NCBI RefSeq assembly: GCF_004365175.1
Contig: NZ_SOCE01000002.1
Span: forward strand, 496,001 to 560,000
Origin: Kribbella voronezhensis
Lineage (GTDB): Bacteria > Actinomycetota > Actinomycetes > Propionibacteriales > Kribbellaceae
Direction: 5' to 3'
Length of the DNA stretch: 64,000 nucleotides
Position 1 is the stretch's first letter. Every line of letters starts with the position of its first letter. Made by a program: the position numbers and the translations under genes. This document shows positions 33,815 to 42,429 of the stretch, one piece after another. A model generated the notes under the pieces. That model was not told the DNA's origin and ran no database searches. It saw nothing but the letters and a program-made list of their open reading frames with translations.

Positions 33815-35647
33815 GTGAACGATGCGCCGCGCCCGCAGTTCGAAGACGTAGCAGACGTCCTCCGCCATCAGCTGAGCCGCCGGACCGCGATCGGAGGCGG
33901 TGCGGCCGCCCTGACCGCCTTCCTCGCCGCTTGTTCCGGCAAAGGCTCGTACTCCGACAAGCCGGCCAACAAGCCCGCCGCCACCAAGTCGGTCCAGATC
34001 GGTAAGGCGAACATCCCGACACCGCGCGACCAGACGGTGACGATCGCCCAGGTGGACTACACGGTCTACAACAGCTGGAACGGGTTCATCCCGAACGGTA
34101 TGCCGCACTCGGCCGGCCTGGAGACGCTCGCCCAGGAGCCGATGTTCCTGCTCAACCTGGCCACGGGCGAACTTCTCAACTGGCTCTCCACGGGCTACAA
34201 GTACAACGCCGACTTCTCCGAGCTGACGTTCACCTTCGACCCGAAGGCGAAGTGGAGCGACGGGCAACCGCTGACCTCCAGCGACTTCAAGTTCACCGTG
34301 CTGCTACTCAGGGACCGCAAGGATCTGCTCGGCGGCGGGGGCGACCTGTCGGAGTTCGTGAAGGACGTCGAGACGCCCGATGCGCACACCGCGGTGATCA
34401 AGATGGTCAAGCCGACCCCGCGACTGCACTACGGGTTCATCGCCGCCATCGCGGGTCCGCAGTACTCGATCATGCCCGAGCACATCTGGAAGGGGCAGGA
34501 CCCGACGAAGTTCCGGGCGAACCCGCCGGTCGCCAGCGGGCCGTACGTGCTGAAGCAGGCGATCCAGAGCCAGAAGATGTTCGTCTGGGAGCGCAATCCG
34601 GACTACTGGAACAAGGACAAGCTCGACCCGGCGCCGAAGTACGTGATCTTCCAGAGCACCGCGAAGCAGGCGGACTCGGCGGCGCTGGCCTTCGAGCGGG
34701 CCGAGTTCGACGTCGGCTCGATCGACGAGGAGCACGCCAAGCAACTGCGCAACACCGGCTACCCGAACCTGGTCACCACTCAGTTCCACGATCCGAACCC
34801 GCGGGTGTTCTGGCTGAACAACGACCCGGCGCGCGGGGTGATCTCCGAGCCGAAGATGCACTGGGCGATCAACTACCTGATCGACCGGGACAAGATCGGC
34901 AACAACATCTGGCCGGTGAAGGTGCCGCCCGCGCAGTACCTGTGGGCGGACTACCCGAGCAACGACAAGTGGACGAACAAGGAGCTGGCGGAGAAGTACA
35001 AGTTCGAGTACTCGCCGGACAAGGCCGTGAAGCTGCTGGACGAGATCGCACCGAAGGGTGCCGGTGGCAAACGGATGTACCAGGGCAAGGCGATCAGCCT
35101 GGAGATGATCACGCCGTCGCCGGTCGACGGGCAGGAGTACGCGATCGGGAACCTGCTCAAGACAGAGCTGAACAAGGTCGGTGTCCCGACCACGCTGCGC
35201 AGCCTGAGCGGGTCGGTGCACGACGAGAAGTTCCAGCGCGGGGAGTACGACATCGACTCCCAGTGGGCCGGCGCCGCCTTCGACCCTGAGCAGCTCTACA
35301 CCGACTGGGAGAGCAGCAAGGCCAAGAAGATCGGCGTGAACGCCGTCGACAAGAACAAGGCGCGGTTCCGGGATCCGAAGCTGGACGAGCTGTCGGCGAA
35401 GCTGGCCCAGCTCGACCCGACCAGCGCGGAGGCCAAGCCGTACCTCGACCAGGCGCTGGAGATCTACTTCCAGAAGCTGCCGCTGATCCCGACCATCCAG
35501 ACCGGCTACCCGTCGTACTTCAACACCACCTTCTGGACCGGCTGGCCGACCGACGACAACCTGTACCAGGTCCCACTCAACTGGTGGCCGCACTTCCTGT
35601 TCGTCCTCGGCAAGCTGAAGGCCACCGGACAGAAGGGCCCGTCGTGA
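33815..35647 (+). CDS. Peptide/oligosaccharide ABC transporter substrate-binding lipoprotein (family 5)
   Basis: 610 aa from GTG 33815 with GAAGGGA upstream. The twin-arginine signal starts late, about residue 22 (LSRRTAIGGG), and ends in the lipobox LAAC. SBP_bac_5 features: LNLATGELLNWLSTGYKY, FTFDPKAKWSDGQPLTSSDFKFT, NPPVASGPYVLKQ and FQRGEYDIDSQWAGA. It binds an oligopeptide, or in actinobacteria often a plant oligosaccharide, for the transporter that follows. Promoter sites of LacI type argue for a sugar ligand. Stop overlaps the next start (GTGA). Confidence 0.9.
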   Translation: MNDAPRPQFEDVADVLRHQLSRRTAIGGGAAALTAFLAACSGKGSYSDKPANKPAATKSVQIGKANIPTPRDQTVTIAQVDYTVYNSWNGFIPNGMPHSAGLETLAQEPMFLLNLATGELLNWLSTGYKYNADFSELTFTFDPKAKWSDGQPLTSSDFKFTVLLLRDRKDLLGGGGDLSEFVKDVETPDAHTAVIKMVKPTPRLHYGFIAAIAGPQYSIMPEHIWKGQDPTKFRANPPVASGPYVLKQAIQSQKMFVWERNPDYWNKDKLDPAPKYVIFQSTAKQADSAALAFERAEFDVGSIDEEHAKQLRNTGYPNLVTTQFHDPNPRVFWLNNDPARGVISEPKMHWAINYLIDRDKIGNNIWPVKVPPAQYLWADYPSNDKWTNKELAEKYKFEYSPDKAVKLLDEIAPKGAGGKRMYQGKAISLEMITPSPVDGQEYAIGNLLKTELNKVGVPTTLRSLSGSVHDEKFQRGEYDIDSQWAGAAFDPEQLYTDWESSKAKKIGVNAVDKNKARFRDPKLDELSAKLAQLDPTSAEAKPYLDQALEIYFQKLPLIPTIQTGYPSYFNTTFWTGWPTDDNLYQVPLNWWPHFLFVLGKLKATGQKGPS

Positions 35648-36738
35648 CCGCGACGGCCCCGCCCGCGGAGGCCGTCGAAGCGTCAGCAGAGAGCGCTCCC
35701 CGCAGCGGACTGCGCCCCTGGCTGTCGCGGCATCCGCTGGCGGCGTACGCACTGCGCCGGTTCGGGTTGTACCTGATCGAGCTGTGGGGCGCGCTGACCG
35801 TCGCGTTCTTCTTCTTCCGGATGATCCCGGGCGACCCGATCCAGACTCTGATCCAGACCCTGCAGCAGAACTACGTCTACAACCAGCAGGCCAGTGCCGA
35901 GGTGATCGCCCGGTACCAGCACGAGTTCGGGCTCGACGGCAACATCTTCACCCAGTACCTGAAGTACATGAACAACCTGATCCTGCACGGGGATCTGGGA
36001 CCGTCGCTGATCAACTACCCGACGCCGGCGCAGAACGTGATCCTGCATTCGTTGCCCTGGACAATCGGTCTGCTCGGCATCTCCGCGGTACTGGCGTGGG
36101 TGCTCGGCATCATCGTCGGCGCGGTCGCCGGCTGGCGACGCGGCAAGGCGGGCTCGGCGATCATCACGAACCTGTCGATCGCGCTCTCTCACGTTCCGTT
36201 CTTCTTCGTCGCACTGATCCTCGTCTACGTCTTCGCCTACTCGCTCGGCATGCTGCCGGCGCGATCGGCGTACGACTCGAACATCAGTCCGGGGCTCAGT
36301 CCGGCCTTCATCGGCAGCGTGCTGAAGTACGGGTTGCTGCCGGGGCTGTCGATCGTGGTGATCGGTGCTTTCGGCTGGATCCTGTCCACCCGGATGCTGA
36401 TGGTCCCGGTCCTCGGCGAGGACTACCTCACGTACGCCGAGGCGAAGGGACTCAAGCCGTGGCGGATCCTGACCCGCTACGCGCTGCGGAACTGCTATCT
36501 GCCGCAGGTGACCGCGTTCGGGATCTCACTCGGCTTCATCTTCAACGGCAACGTGCTGGTGGAGCAGCTGTTCAACTACCCGGGCCTCGGGACCACCCTG
36601 GTCACCGCGATCCAGCAGCTCGACTTCAACACGATCCTCGGGGTCACGGACATGGCGATCTTCTCGGTGCTGACCGCCGTTCTGCTGCTGGACCTCCTCC
36701 TGCCTCTGCTTGACCCTCGGGTCAAGTACTGGAAGTGA
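35644..36738 (+). CDS. ABC transporter permease, DppB type
   Basis: 364 aa from GTG 35644, overlapping the binding-protein stop by 4 bases. Six membrane segments; N-terminal RFGLYLIELWGALTVAFFFFRMIPGDP, which is the DppB/OppB opening with the RxxPGDP element, and the EAA-type cytoplasmic loop TYAEAKGLKPWRILTRYALRNCYLP. Pairs with the DppC-type permease that overlaps its 3' end. Confidence 0.9.
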   Translation: MTATAPPAEAVEASAESAPRSGLRPWLSRHPLAAYALRRFGLYLIELWGALTVAFFFFRMIPGDPIQTLIQTLQQNYVYNQQASAEVIARYQHEFGLDGNIFTQYLKYMNNLILHGDLGPSLINYPTPAQNVILHSLPWTIGLLGISAVLAWVLGIIVGAVAGWRRGKAGSAIITNLSIALSHVPFFFVALILVYVFAYSLGMLPARSAYDSNISPGLSPAFIGSVLKYGLLPGLSIVVIGAFGWILSTRMLMVPVLGEDYLTYAEAKGLKPWRILTRYALRNCYLPQVTAFGISLGFIFNGNVLVEQLFNYPGLGTTLVTAIQQLDFNTILGVTDMAIFSVLTAVLLLDLLLPLLDPRVKYWK

Positions 36739-37619
36739 TGACGATGCGACTGCTGACAGCCGTACTGCGAACAGTCCGCGACAGCAGGCGATTGGCGACG
36801 GGACTGGTGATCCTGGCGCTGATGGTGCTGCTCGCTGCCTTCAGCCCGTTGATCGTGCACTCGATCGGCAACGGCAACGACCCGATAGCGCTGGCGGCGT
36901 ACCAGAAGTGGCTGGTGCCGTCGTCCGATCACCTGCTCGGCACCGATCAGTTCGGCCGCGACGTGCTCGCGATGGTCGTGAGCGCGATGTCGGTCTCCTT
37001 GCAGATCGGCGCGATCGCCGGGGTCATCTCGACCGTGGTCGGCGTGATCGTCGCGTTCGTCGCCGGCTACAAGGGCGGCTGGGTGGACGGGGTGCTGTCC
37101 ACGTTCACCGGGATCCTGCTGGTGATTCCGACGTTCCCGCTGCTGATCGCGCTCTCCGCCTATGCCAAGAACGTGAGCCTGTTCCAGGTCGGTGTGATGA
37201 TCTCGATCTTCAGCTGGCCGTTCGCCGCCAAGACGATCCGATCCCAGGTGCTCAGCCTGCGGTCGCGCCCGTACGTCGACCTGGCCCGGGTGAGCAAGGC
37301 GCGTGACCTGGAGATCATCGGCACCGAGTTGCTGCCGAACCTGCTGCCGTTCATCGGGGTCGGGTTCGCGTCCTCGGCGCTCGGCGCGATCTTCGGCCTG
37401 GTCGGCCTGGAGGTGATCGGGCTCGGACCCGGTGGCGTGATCGACCTCGGCCAGATCATCTTCAACGCGATCAACACCGGCGCGCTGACGCTGGGCGCGT
37501 GGCCGATGTTCGTCGTACCGATCGTGTTGCTGACCTTGCTGTTCGCGGCGCTGAACATGGTCAACATCGGGCTCGAAGAGGTCTACAACCCACGGCTGAG
37601 AGGAGTGGCCGGTGAGTGA
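36738..37619 (+). CDS. ABC transporter permease, DppC type
   Basis: 293 aa; ATG 36738 forms a TGATG overlap with the previous stop (GTG 36735 and ATG 36744 are alternatives). LLGTDQFGRDVLAMVVSAM is the DppC LGTDxxGRDxxSR-like signature, and the EAA loop is VDLARVSKARDLEIIGTELLPNLLP. Second half of the transport channel. Its end overlaps the first ATPase gene by 8 bases. Confidence 0.9.
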   Translation: MTMRLLTAVLRTVRDSRRLATGLVILALMVLLAAFSPLIVHSIGNGNDPIALAAYQKWLVPSSDHLLGTDQFGRDVLAMVVSAMSVSLQIGAIAGVISTVVGVIVAFVAGYKGGWVDGVLSTFTGILLVIPTFPLLIALSAYAKNVSLFQVGVMISIFSWPFAAKTIRSQVLSLRSRPYVDLARVSKARDLEIIGTELLPNLLPFIGVGFASSALGAIFGLVGLEVIGLGPGGVIDLGQIIFNAINTGALTLGAWPMFVVPIVLLTLLFAALNMVNIGLEEVYNPRLRGVAGE

Positions 37620-38427
37620 CGACACCGTACTGGAGGTCGCCGGCCTCGAAGTCACCTACTCGACCAACCGTGGCGACGTGCGAGCTGTGGACGGCTTGGA
37701 CCTGTCCGTACGCCGCGGCGAGATTCTCGGCATCGCGGGGGAGTCGGGGAGCGGCAAGAGCACGCTGGCGGTAGCCCTGCTCAGGTTGCTCAAGCCGCCG
37801 GGCCGGGTGACGGCCGGCAGCGTGGTCTTCCGGCCCGCCGGGCAGTCGCCGGTCGATCTGCTGAAGGTCCACGGCGAGCAACTCCGGGTACTACGGTGGA
37901 GCGCTCTCTCCTATCTCCCGCAGGGCTCGATGAACTCCCTCAACCCGGTGATGCGGATCCAGGACCAGTTCCGTGATGTCATCCTCGAGCACGCGCCGGA
38001 ACGCAAGGAAGCGCTCTCCGAGATGATCCCGCGGTTGCTGGGCCAGGTCGGCCTGGAGCCACGGGTGGCCCGGATGTACCCGCACGAGCTGTCCGGCGGG
38101 ATGAAGCAGCGCGTGCTGATGGCGATCTGCGTCGCCCTCGAACCCGACCTGGTGATCGCGGACGAGCCGACGACAGCCCTCGACGTCACCATCCAGCGGG
38201 TGATCCTGCAGAGTCTCGCGGACCTGCGCCGCGACTTCGGCGTCACGCTGATGGTGATCTCGCACGACATGGGCGTGCACGCGCAGTTGGTCGACCGGGT
38301 GGCCGTCATGTACGAGGGCCGGCTGGTCGAGGTCGGCGACGTCCACCAGGTCTTCAAGGACCCGCAGCACTCCTACACCCGGCAGCTGATCGACTCCATC
38401 CCGAAGCTCGGAAGGAGAGCGTCATGA
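37612..38427 (+). CDS. ABC transporter ATPase, DppD type
   Basis: 271 aa from GTG 37612. Walker A GESGSGKST, Q-loop YLPQGSMNSLNP, signature LSGGMKQR, Walker B LVIADEPTTALD and H-loop ISHDMG are all intact. The C-terminal HxYTRxLxxSIP motif (HSYTRQLIDSIPKLG) is that of peptide-transporter ATPases. Forms a heterodimer with the next gene product, whose start it overlaps (ATGA 38424-38427). Confidence 0.92.
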   Translation: MSDDTVLEVAGLEVTYSTNRGDVRAVDGLDLSVRRGEILGIAGESGSGKSTLAVALLRLLKPPGRVTAGSVVFRPAGQSPVDLLKVHGEQLRVLRWSALSYLPQGSMNSLNPVMRIQDQFRDVILEHAPERKEALSEMIPRLLGQVGLEPRVARMYPHELSGGMKQRVLMAICVALEPDLVIADEPTTALDVTIQRVILQSLADLRRDFGVTLMVISHDMGVHAQLVDRVAVMYEGRLVEVGDVHQVFKDPQHSYTRQLIDSIPKLGRRAS

Positions 38428-39293
38428 GCGTCATCGAGCTGCAAGGCGTCGAGCAACGCTTCCACGCCCGCGGCACCCCCGACGGCTACCTGACCGCCCT
38501 CAAGGACGCCACCTTCACACTGCAGTCCGAGCCGCCCCAGATCGTCAGCCTGGTCGGCCAGAGCGGCAGCGGGAAGTCGACCATCGCCCGCAACATCCTC
38601 GGTCTGCAGAAGCCGACCGCGGGCACCATCAGCTTCGACGGCAAGGACATCTTCAAGCTCTCCCGCACGGAGTACGACAACTACCGCCGCAACGTCCAAC
38701 CGGTCTTCCAGGACCCGTACTCGATCTTCAACCCGTTCTACCGGGTCGACCGCGTGCTGTGGAAAGCGGTCAAGAAGTTCGGCCTCGCACCCGACCGCGC
38801 CAAAGGCCTGGCGATGATCGAGGAGTCGCTCGACGCCGTCAGCCTCGACCCCGCGGGTGTGCTCGGCCGCTATCCGCACCAGCTGTCCGGCGGCCAGCGC
38901 CAGCGCATCATGCTGGCCCGGATCCACATGCTCCGCCCGGCCTTCGTGATCGCAGACGAGCCGGTGTCGATGCTGGACGCCCAGATCCGCAAGACGTTCC
39001 TCGACATCCTGCTGGACTTCCGTCGCGACCACGGGATGACGACGCTCTTCATCACCCACGACCTGTCCACCGTCTACTACCTCGGCGGCGACGTGATGGT
39101 GATCAACAAGGGCACCATCGTCGAGCGAGGCGCGGTGGAGAGCGTCATGCACGAGCCCTCCCACCCCTACACCCGGCTGCTCCTCGACTCGATCCCACAG
39201 CCGGACCCCGACCAACGCTGGACCAACCGCATCCACGTCGACGACTCCGGCACCCAGACCCCGGACTCGGCGCCGCAGGAGCCCGTAGTGTGA
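38424..39293 (+). CDS. ABC transporter ATPase, DppF type
   Basis: 289 aa. Walker A GQSGSGKST, Q-loop PVFQDPYSIFNP, signature LSGGQRQR, Walker B FVIADEPVSMLD, H-loop ITHDLS and C-terminal HPYTRLLLDSIPQPDP. Last gene of the five-gene transporter operon, all joined by overlaps, so transcription from the promoter at 33648 probably covers 33.8-39.3 kb. A minus-strand promoter-like element just beyond its stop (39287-39319) points back into it. Confidence 0.92.
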   Translation: MSVIELQGVEQRFHARGTPDGYLTALKDATFTLQSEPPQIVSLVGQSGSGKSTIARNILGLQKPTAGTISFDGKDIFKLSRTEYDNYRRNVQPVFQDPYSIFNPFYRVDRVLWKAVKKFGLAPDRAKGLAMIEESLDAVSLDPAGVLGRYPHQLSGGQRQRIMLARIHMLRPAFVIADEPVSMLDAQIRKTFLDILLDFRRDHGMTTLFITHDLSTVYYLGGDVMVINKGTIVERGAVESVMHEPSHPYTRLLLDSIPQPDPDQRWTNRIHVDDSGTQTPDSAPQEPVV

Positions 39294-39319
39294 CGGGTGG
39301 TTGCTGAGAGCAAGCTGAG
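39287..39319 (-). promoter_or_regulatory. CTCAG direct-repeat box (site f), minus orientation
   Basis: On the minus strand: CTCAGC (39319-39314) and CTCAGCA (39308-39302) at an 11-base period, then 9 bases, then CACACT (39292-39287). This is the same layout, down to an identical -10, as the box before the OmpR-type regulator gene. Downstream on that strand lies only the antisense of the dppF-like gene. The repeats also lie about 50 bases upstream of the plus-strand gene at 39367, first of the operon ending in the histidine kinase. Confidence 0.55.
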
Positions 39320-39366
39320 CCGGGTGTCGGTGCCCACGAGGGTTTCCGGCCTGAGACAGTGGTCGG

Positions 39367-40182
39367 GTGATTCTTGCTCTGGTGGGTGCGTTCGGTGCGG
39401 CTGTCCTGTACGGCGTGGGCACGGTTCTGCAGGCTGAAGGGCTGCGCCGCTCGGCCCGGTCGACGGCCACCACCTGGTGGGCACGGATCCAAGCAGGTTG
39501 GCTGTACGCCGTGGGCCTCGCGCTCGACGGGGCCGGATTCCTCGCCTCCGTGGCGGCACTGAGATCGCTTCCGCTGTTCATCGTGGAGTCCGCCGTCGCG
39601 TCGAGCGTTGCCGTGACCGCGATCCTGGCCGCGATCTTCCTCGGTGGGCGGCTGGATCGGCCGACGGTCCTGGCGCTGGCGGTGGTCGGCGTCGGACTGG
39701 TCGGTCTCGCGGCGAGTGCCGTCGAAGGACCGGCCAAGGCGCTCAGTGGACCGGCCGCCGTTCTGCTGCTCCTGCTCGCGGTTCCGACGGCGGGCCTCGG
39801 GTTCATCGGCTACCGCCTGGCCGCTGCGCGCGGGGTGGCGCTGCTGGCCGTCGTGGCCGGGCTGGGATTCGGTGGCGCCGGCGTCGCGGCCCGGACCCTG
39901 AATCTCGACGGCTGGAAGGTCCTCACCGATCCGGTCGCCTGGTCCCTGGTGGTCTACGGCGGCCTCGCCCTGGCCGCCTTCGGGCTCGCCTTGCAACGCG
40001 GTTCGGTCACGGTGGTGGCCGCGGTGACCTTCAGCATCGAGACCGTCGTACCGGCGGCCGTCGGGCTGATCTGGCTGGGTGATCAGGTCCGGCAAGGGTT
40101 CGCCTGGCTGACCGTGCTGGGGTTCGTGCTGACGCTGGGTGGTTCGGTCCGGCTGGCCAGGTTCGCGGTTCTCGAGCCATGA
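39367..40182 (+). CDS. EamA/DMT-like integral membrane protein
   Basis: 271 aa, about nine or ten membrane segments and almost no soluble part. Starts GTG 39367, six bases after GACAGT, possibly leaderless. The two-fold internal pattern and FSIETVVPAAVGLIWLGDQ match multidrug/metabolite EamA-type permeases seen in actinobacteria; substrate unknown. Overlaps the SGNH hydrolase by 4 bases, and with the histidine kinase they form a co-directional run downstream of the CTCAG box at 39302-39319. Confidence 0.75.
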   Translation: MILALVGAFGAAVLYGVGTVLQAEGLRRSARSTATTWWARIQAGWLYAVGLALDGAGFLASVAALRSLPLFIVESAVASSVAVTAILAAIFLGGRLDRPTVLALAVVGVGLVGLAASAVEGPAKALSGPAAVLLLLLAVPTAGLGFIGYRLAAARGVALLAVVAGLGFGGAGVAARTLNLDGWKVLTDPVAWSLVVYGGLALAAFGLALQRGSVTVVAAVTFSIETVVPAAVGLIWLGDQVRQGFAWLTVLGFVLTLGGSVRLARFAVLEP

Positions 40183-40988
40183 CCAGGCAGCGGATGGCCG
40201 TGGTGACCGTCGCGATGATGCTGTGCGCAGGCGGTCTGCTCGCCACGCTCGGTGCGGGTGGCACGGCCGACCGGGAGACCACGAGTCTTCCCGCTACGCC
40301 GTCGCCCGGCGGGAAGCCGTTGCGGGTCGTGGCCCTGGGCGACTCGGTGACCGCGGGAGCTGCTTGTGGGTGCACAGCGTTCCCGGAGATTTATGGCCGG
40401 CTCCTGAGCCAACGGACCGGAGTACAGGTCACTGTCGAGAACCGAGGGGTGAGTGGCCTTGATTCCGAAGGGTTGTTGCGGCAGCTCGAGGCGCCGGCCG
40501 CGGCGAAGGCGGTCGGTTCGGCCGACGTCGACCTGATCACGATCGGCGCGAACGACTTCGGTGATCATCACGACGAGGTCGTGGCCGCTTCGTGTTCGCA
40601 GGACTGTGTCAGCGACGAACTGAACGAGTTGTCCGGCACTCTGCACCACATCCTGCAACGCATTCGTCAACTCCGTGCCGCTCGGCCGACCACGGCGCTG
40701 GTGACCGGCTACTGGAACGTCTTCGAGGACGGCCAGGTCGCCCGGCAGACGTTCAGCACGGACGGCATTGCGGCGACCGTCGAACTGACTCGGCGGGTGA
40801 ACACGGTGATCGAGACCACCGCCCTAGCCGAAGGCGCGACCCCGGTCGATCTGGCCGGCCCGTTCCAGCGGGAGGGCGCCGATGTCACCGGCCTGCTCGC
40901 TGCTGACGGCGATCACCCGAACGGCTCCGGACATCAACTCATCGCCGAGGTTCTGCTGGCGGCCGGGTTGCCCAGGATGAGGCCGTGA
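40179..40988 (+). CDS. Exported SGNH/GDSL hydrolase
   Basis: 269 aa. N-terminal hydrophobic signal or anchor (residues 7-26). Block I VVALGDSVTAG with Ser56, block III IGANDF, block V DGDHPNGSGH with Asp/His, giving a full catalytic triad, and paired Cys (CGC, CSQDC) for disulfides. Extracytoplasmic esterase, possibly acting on acylated envelope glycans given the neighbours. Followed after 55 bases by the kinase gene. Confidence 0.87.
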   Translation: MTRQRMAVVTVAMMLCAGGLLATLGAGGTADRETTSLPATPSPGGKPLRVVALGDSVTAGAACGCTAFPEIYGRLLSQRTGVQVTVENRGVSGLDSEGLLRQLEAPAAAKAVGSADVDLITIGANDFGDHHDEVVAASCSQDCVSDELNELSGTLHHILQRIRQLRAARPTTALVTGYWNVFEDGQVARQTFSTDGIAATVELTRRVNTVIETTALAEGATPVDLAGPFQREGADVTGLLAADGDHPNGSGHQLIAEVLLAAGLPRMRP

Positions 40989-41043
40989 TCATGACGCGTC
41001 CCGAGCGCTTGCCCGCCGGTGCCCCACCGTTGCCGAGGCCGGC

Positions 41044-42429
41044 ATGAGGGCGTTGCTGGCCGCGGTCAGGCGCCCCGGGGTCCGTGGCCGGTCGACCGCC
41101 GCGGCTGTGGTGGTGGTTGCCGTGGCCCTCGCGATCGGCGCCGGGGTCCTGGTGCTGCTGTTGCAGCGGGCGTTGATCACGAGCGTCTCCGACGCGGCCG
41201 ACGCCCAGGCCTTCGAGATCGCCAGCCAGGTCCAGGAAGAGGGACGCACCGGGCTGACCCAGGACCTGCTGGAGAACGCCAGGCCGAGCCAGCTCATCCA
41301 GGTCCTCGAACCGGACGGCGACGTGGTGGCGAGTTCTTCGAGGAAGGCAGCCGGGCGGGCACTCACCACGCTCCGGCCGGCGGCGGGTCAGGAATTGCGG
41401 AGCCAGGTCGGCGAGATGCCGCTGCTCGACGACGACCACGCCTATCTGATCGTCGCCCGGGGTGCTCGGCACGAGGAGACGCTGTACACGGTCGTCGTCG
41501 CCTCCTCCATCGAGGCGCAGCGCGAGACCGTCAGTACGGTCGCCGAGTACCTGCTGATCGGCTATCCGCTGCTGTTGCTGCTGGTCGGCGCGGCGACCTG
41601 GGTGCTGGTCGGCCGGGCGCTCCGGCCGGTCGAGCGGATCAGGGCGCGGGTGCACGGCATCGGCGCCGATCAGCTGTCCGAACGGGTGCCGGTGCCGCCG
41701 ACGCAGGACGAGATCGCGCGCCTTGCCGTGACGATGAACGAGATGCTCGATCGGCTGCAGACCGGTCAGGAGACCCAGCGGCGTTTCGTCGCGGACGCGA
41801 GCCACGAGTTGCGGTCGCCGATCGCCACGCTGATGGCCGCCCTCGATGTGGTCGTCGCGGACGACAGCGGGCAGGCGTGGCAGGACCTGCAGTTGGTGAT
41901 GGGTGCCGAGACCGAGCGGATGCGTCGCCTCGTCGAGGACCTGTTGCTGTTGGCCAAGGCCGACGACGAAGGTCTGCGGATGCGGCGTACGGACGTCGAT
42001 CTGGACGACCTGGTGGAGGCCGAGGTCCGGCGGCTGCGGAGTGCCTCCGGGCCGGAGGTGCGGCAGGAGGTCAGCGCGGTACGGGTGTCCGGTGATCCGG
42101 ACAAGCTCAGCCAGGTGATCCGCAACCTCGCCGACAACGCCGCGCGGGCCGCCAGTGGAGTCGTCCGCTTCTCGCTCTCCGCCGAGGACGGGCAGGCGAT
42201 CCTGACAGTCGAGGACGACGGTGCCGGCATCCCTGCGGCGGAGCGGTTCAGGGTGTTCGAACGGTTCGTCCGGCTCGACGCCAGCCGGGACCGCGGCAGC
42301 GGTGGTTCAGGGCTGGGCCTGTCGATCGTCCAGGAGGTCGTCCGCGGCCACGGAGGTTCGGTCCGGATCACCGATTCGCCCCTGGGCGGCGCCGGCTTCG
42401 TCGTCACGCTGCCGATGGCAGGACGCTAG
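41044..42429 (+). CDS. Two-component sensor histidine kinase
   Basis: 461 aa. Membrane segments about 17-40 and 165-187 frame an extracytoplasmic sensor of about 125 residues; then HAMP (RALRPVERIRARVHGI), HisKA with phospho-acceptor His254 in ASHELRSP, and HATPase_c with NLADNAARA (N box), EDDGAGIP (G1) and GGSGLGLSIV (G2). Its likely partner regulator is on the other strand at 44485-45162, with two enzyme genes between them. The TAG stop at 42427-42429 lies in a CTAG shared with the stop of the opposing esterase gene. Confidence 0.93.
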   Translation: MRALLAAVRRPGVRGRSTAAAVVVVAVALAIGAGVLVLLLQRALITSVSDAADAQAFEIASQVQEEGRTGLTQDLLENARPSQLIQVLEPDGDVVASSSRKAAGRALTTLRPAAGQELRSQVGEMPLLDDDHAYLIVARGARHEETLYTVVVASSIEAQRETVSTVAEYLLIGYPLLLLLVGAATWVLVGRALRPVERIRARVHGIGADQLSERVPVPPTQDEIARLAVTMNEMLDRLQTGQETQRRFVADASHELRSPIATLMAALDVVVADDSGQAWQDLQLVMGAETERMRRLVEDLLLLAKADDEGLRMRRTDVDLDDLVEAEVRRLRSASGPEVRQEVSAVRVSGDPDKLSQVIRNLADNAARAASGVVRFSLSAEDGQAILTVEDDGAGIPAAERFRVFERFVRLDASRDRGSGGSGLGLSIVQEVVRGHGGSVRITDSPLGGAGFVVTLPMAGR

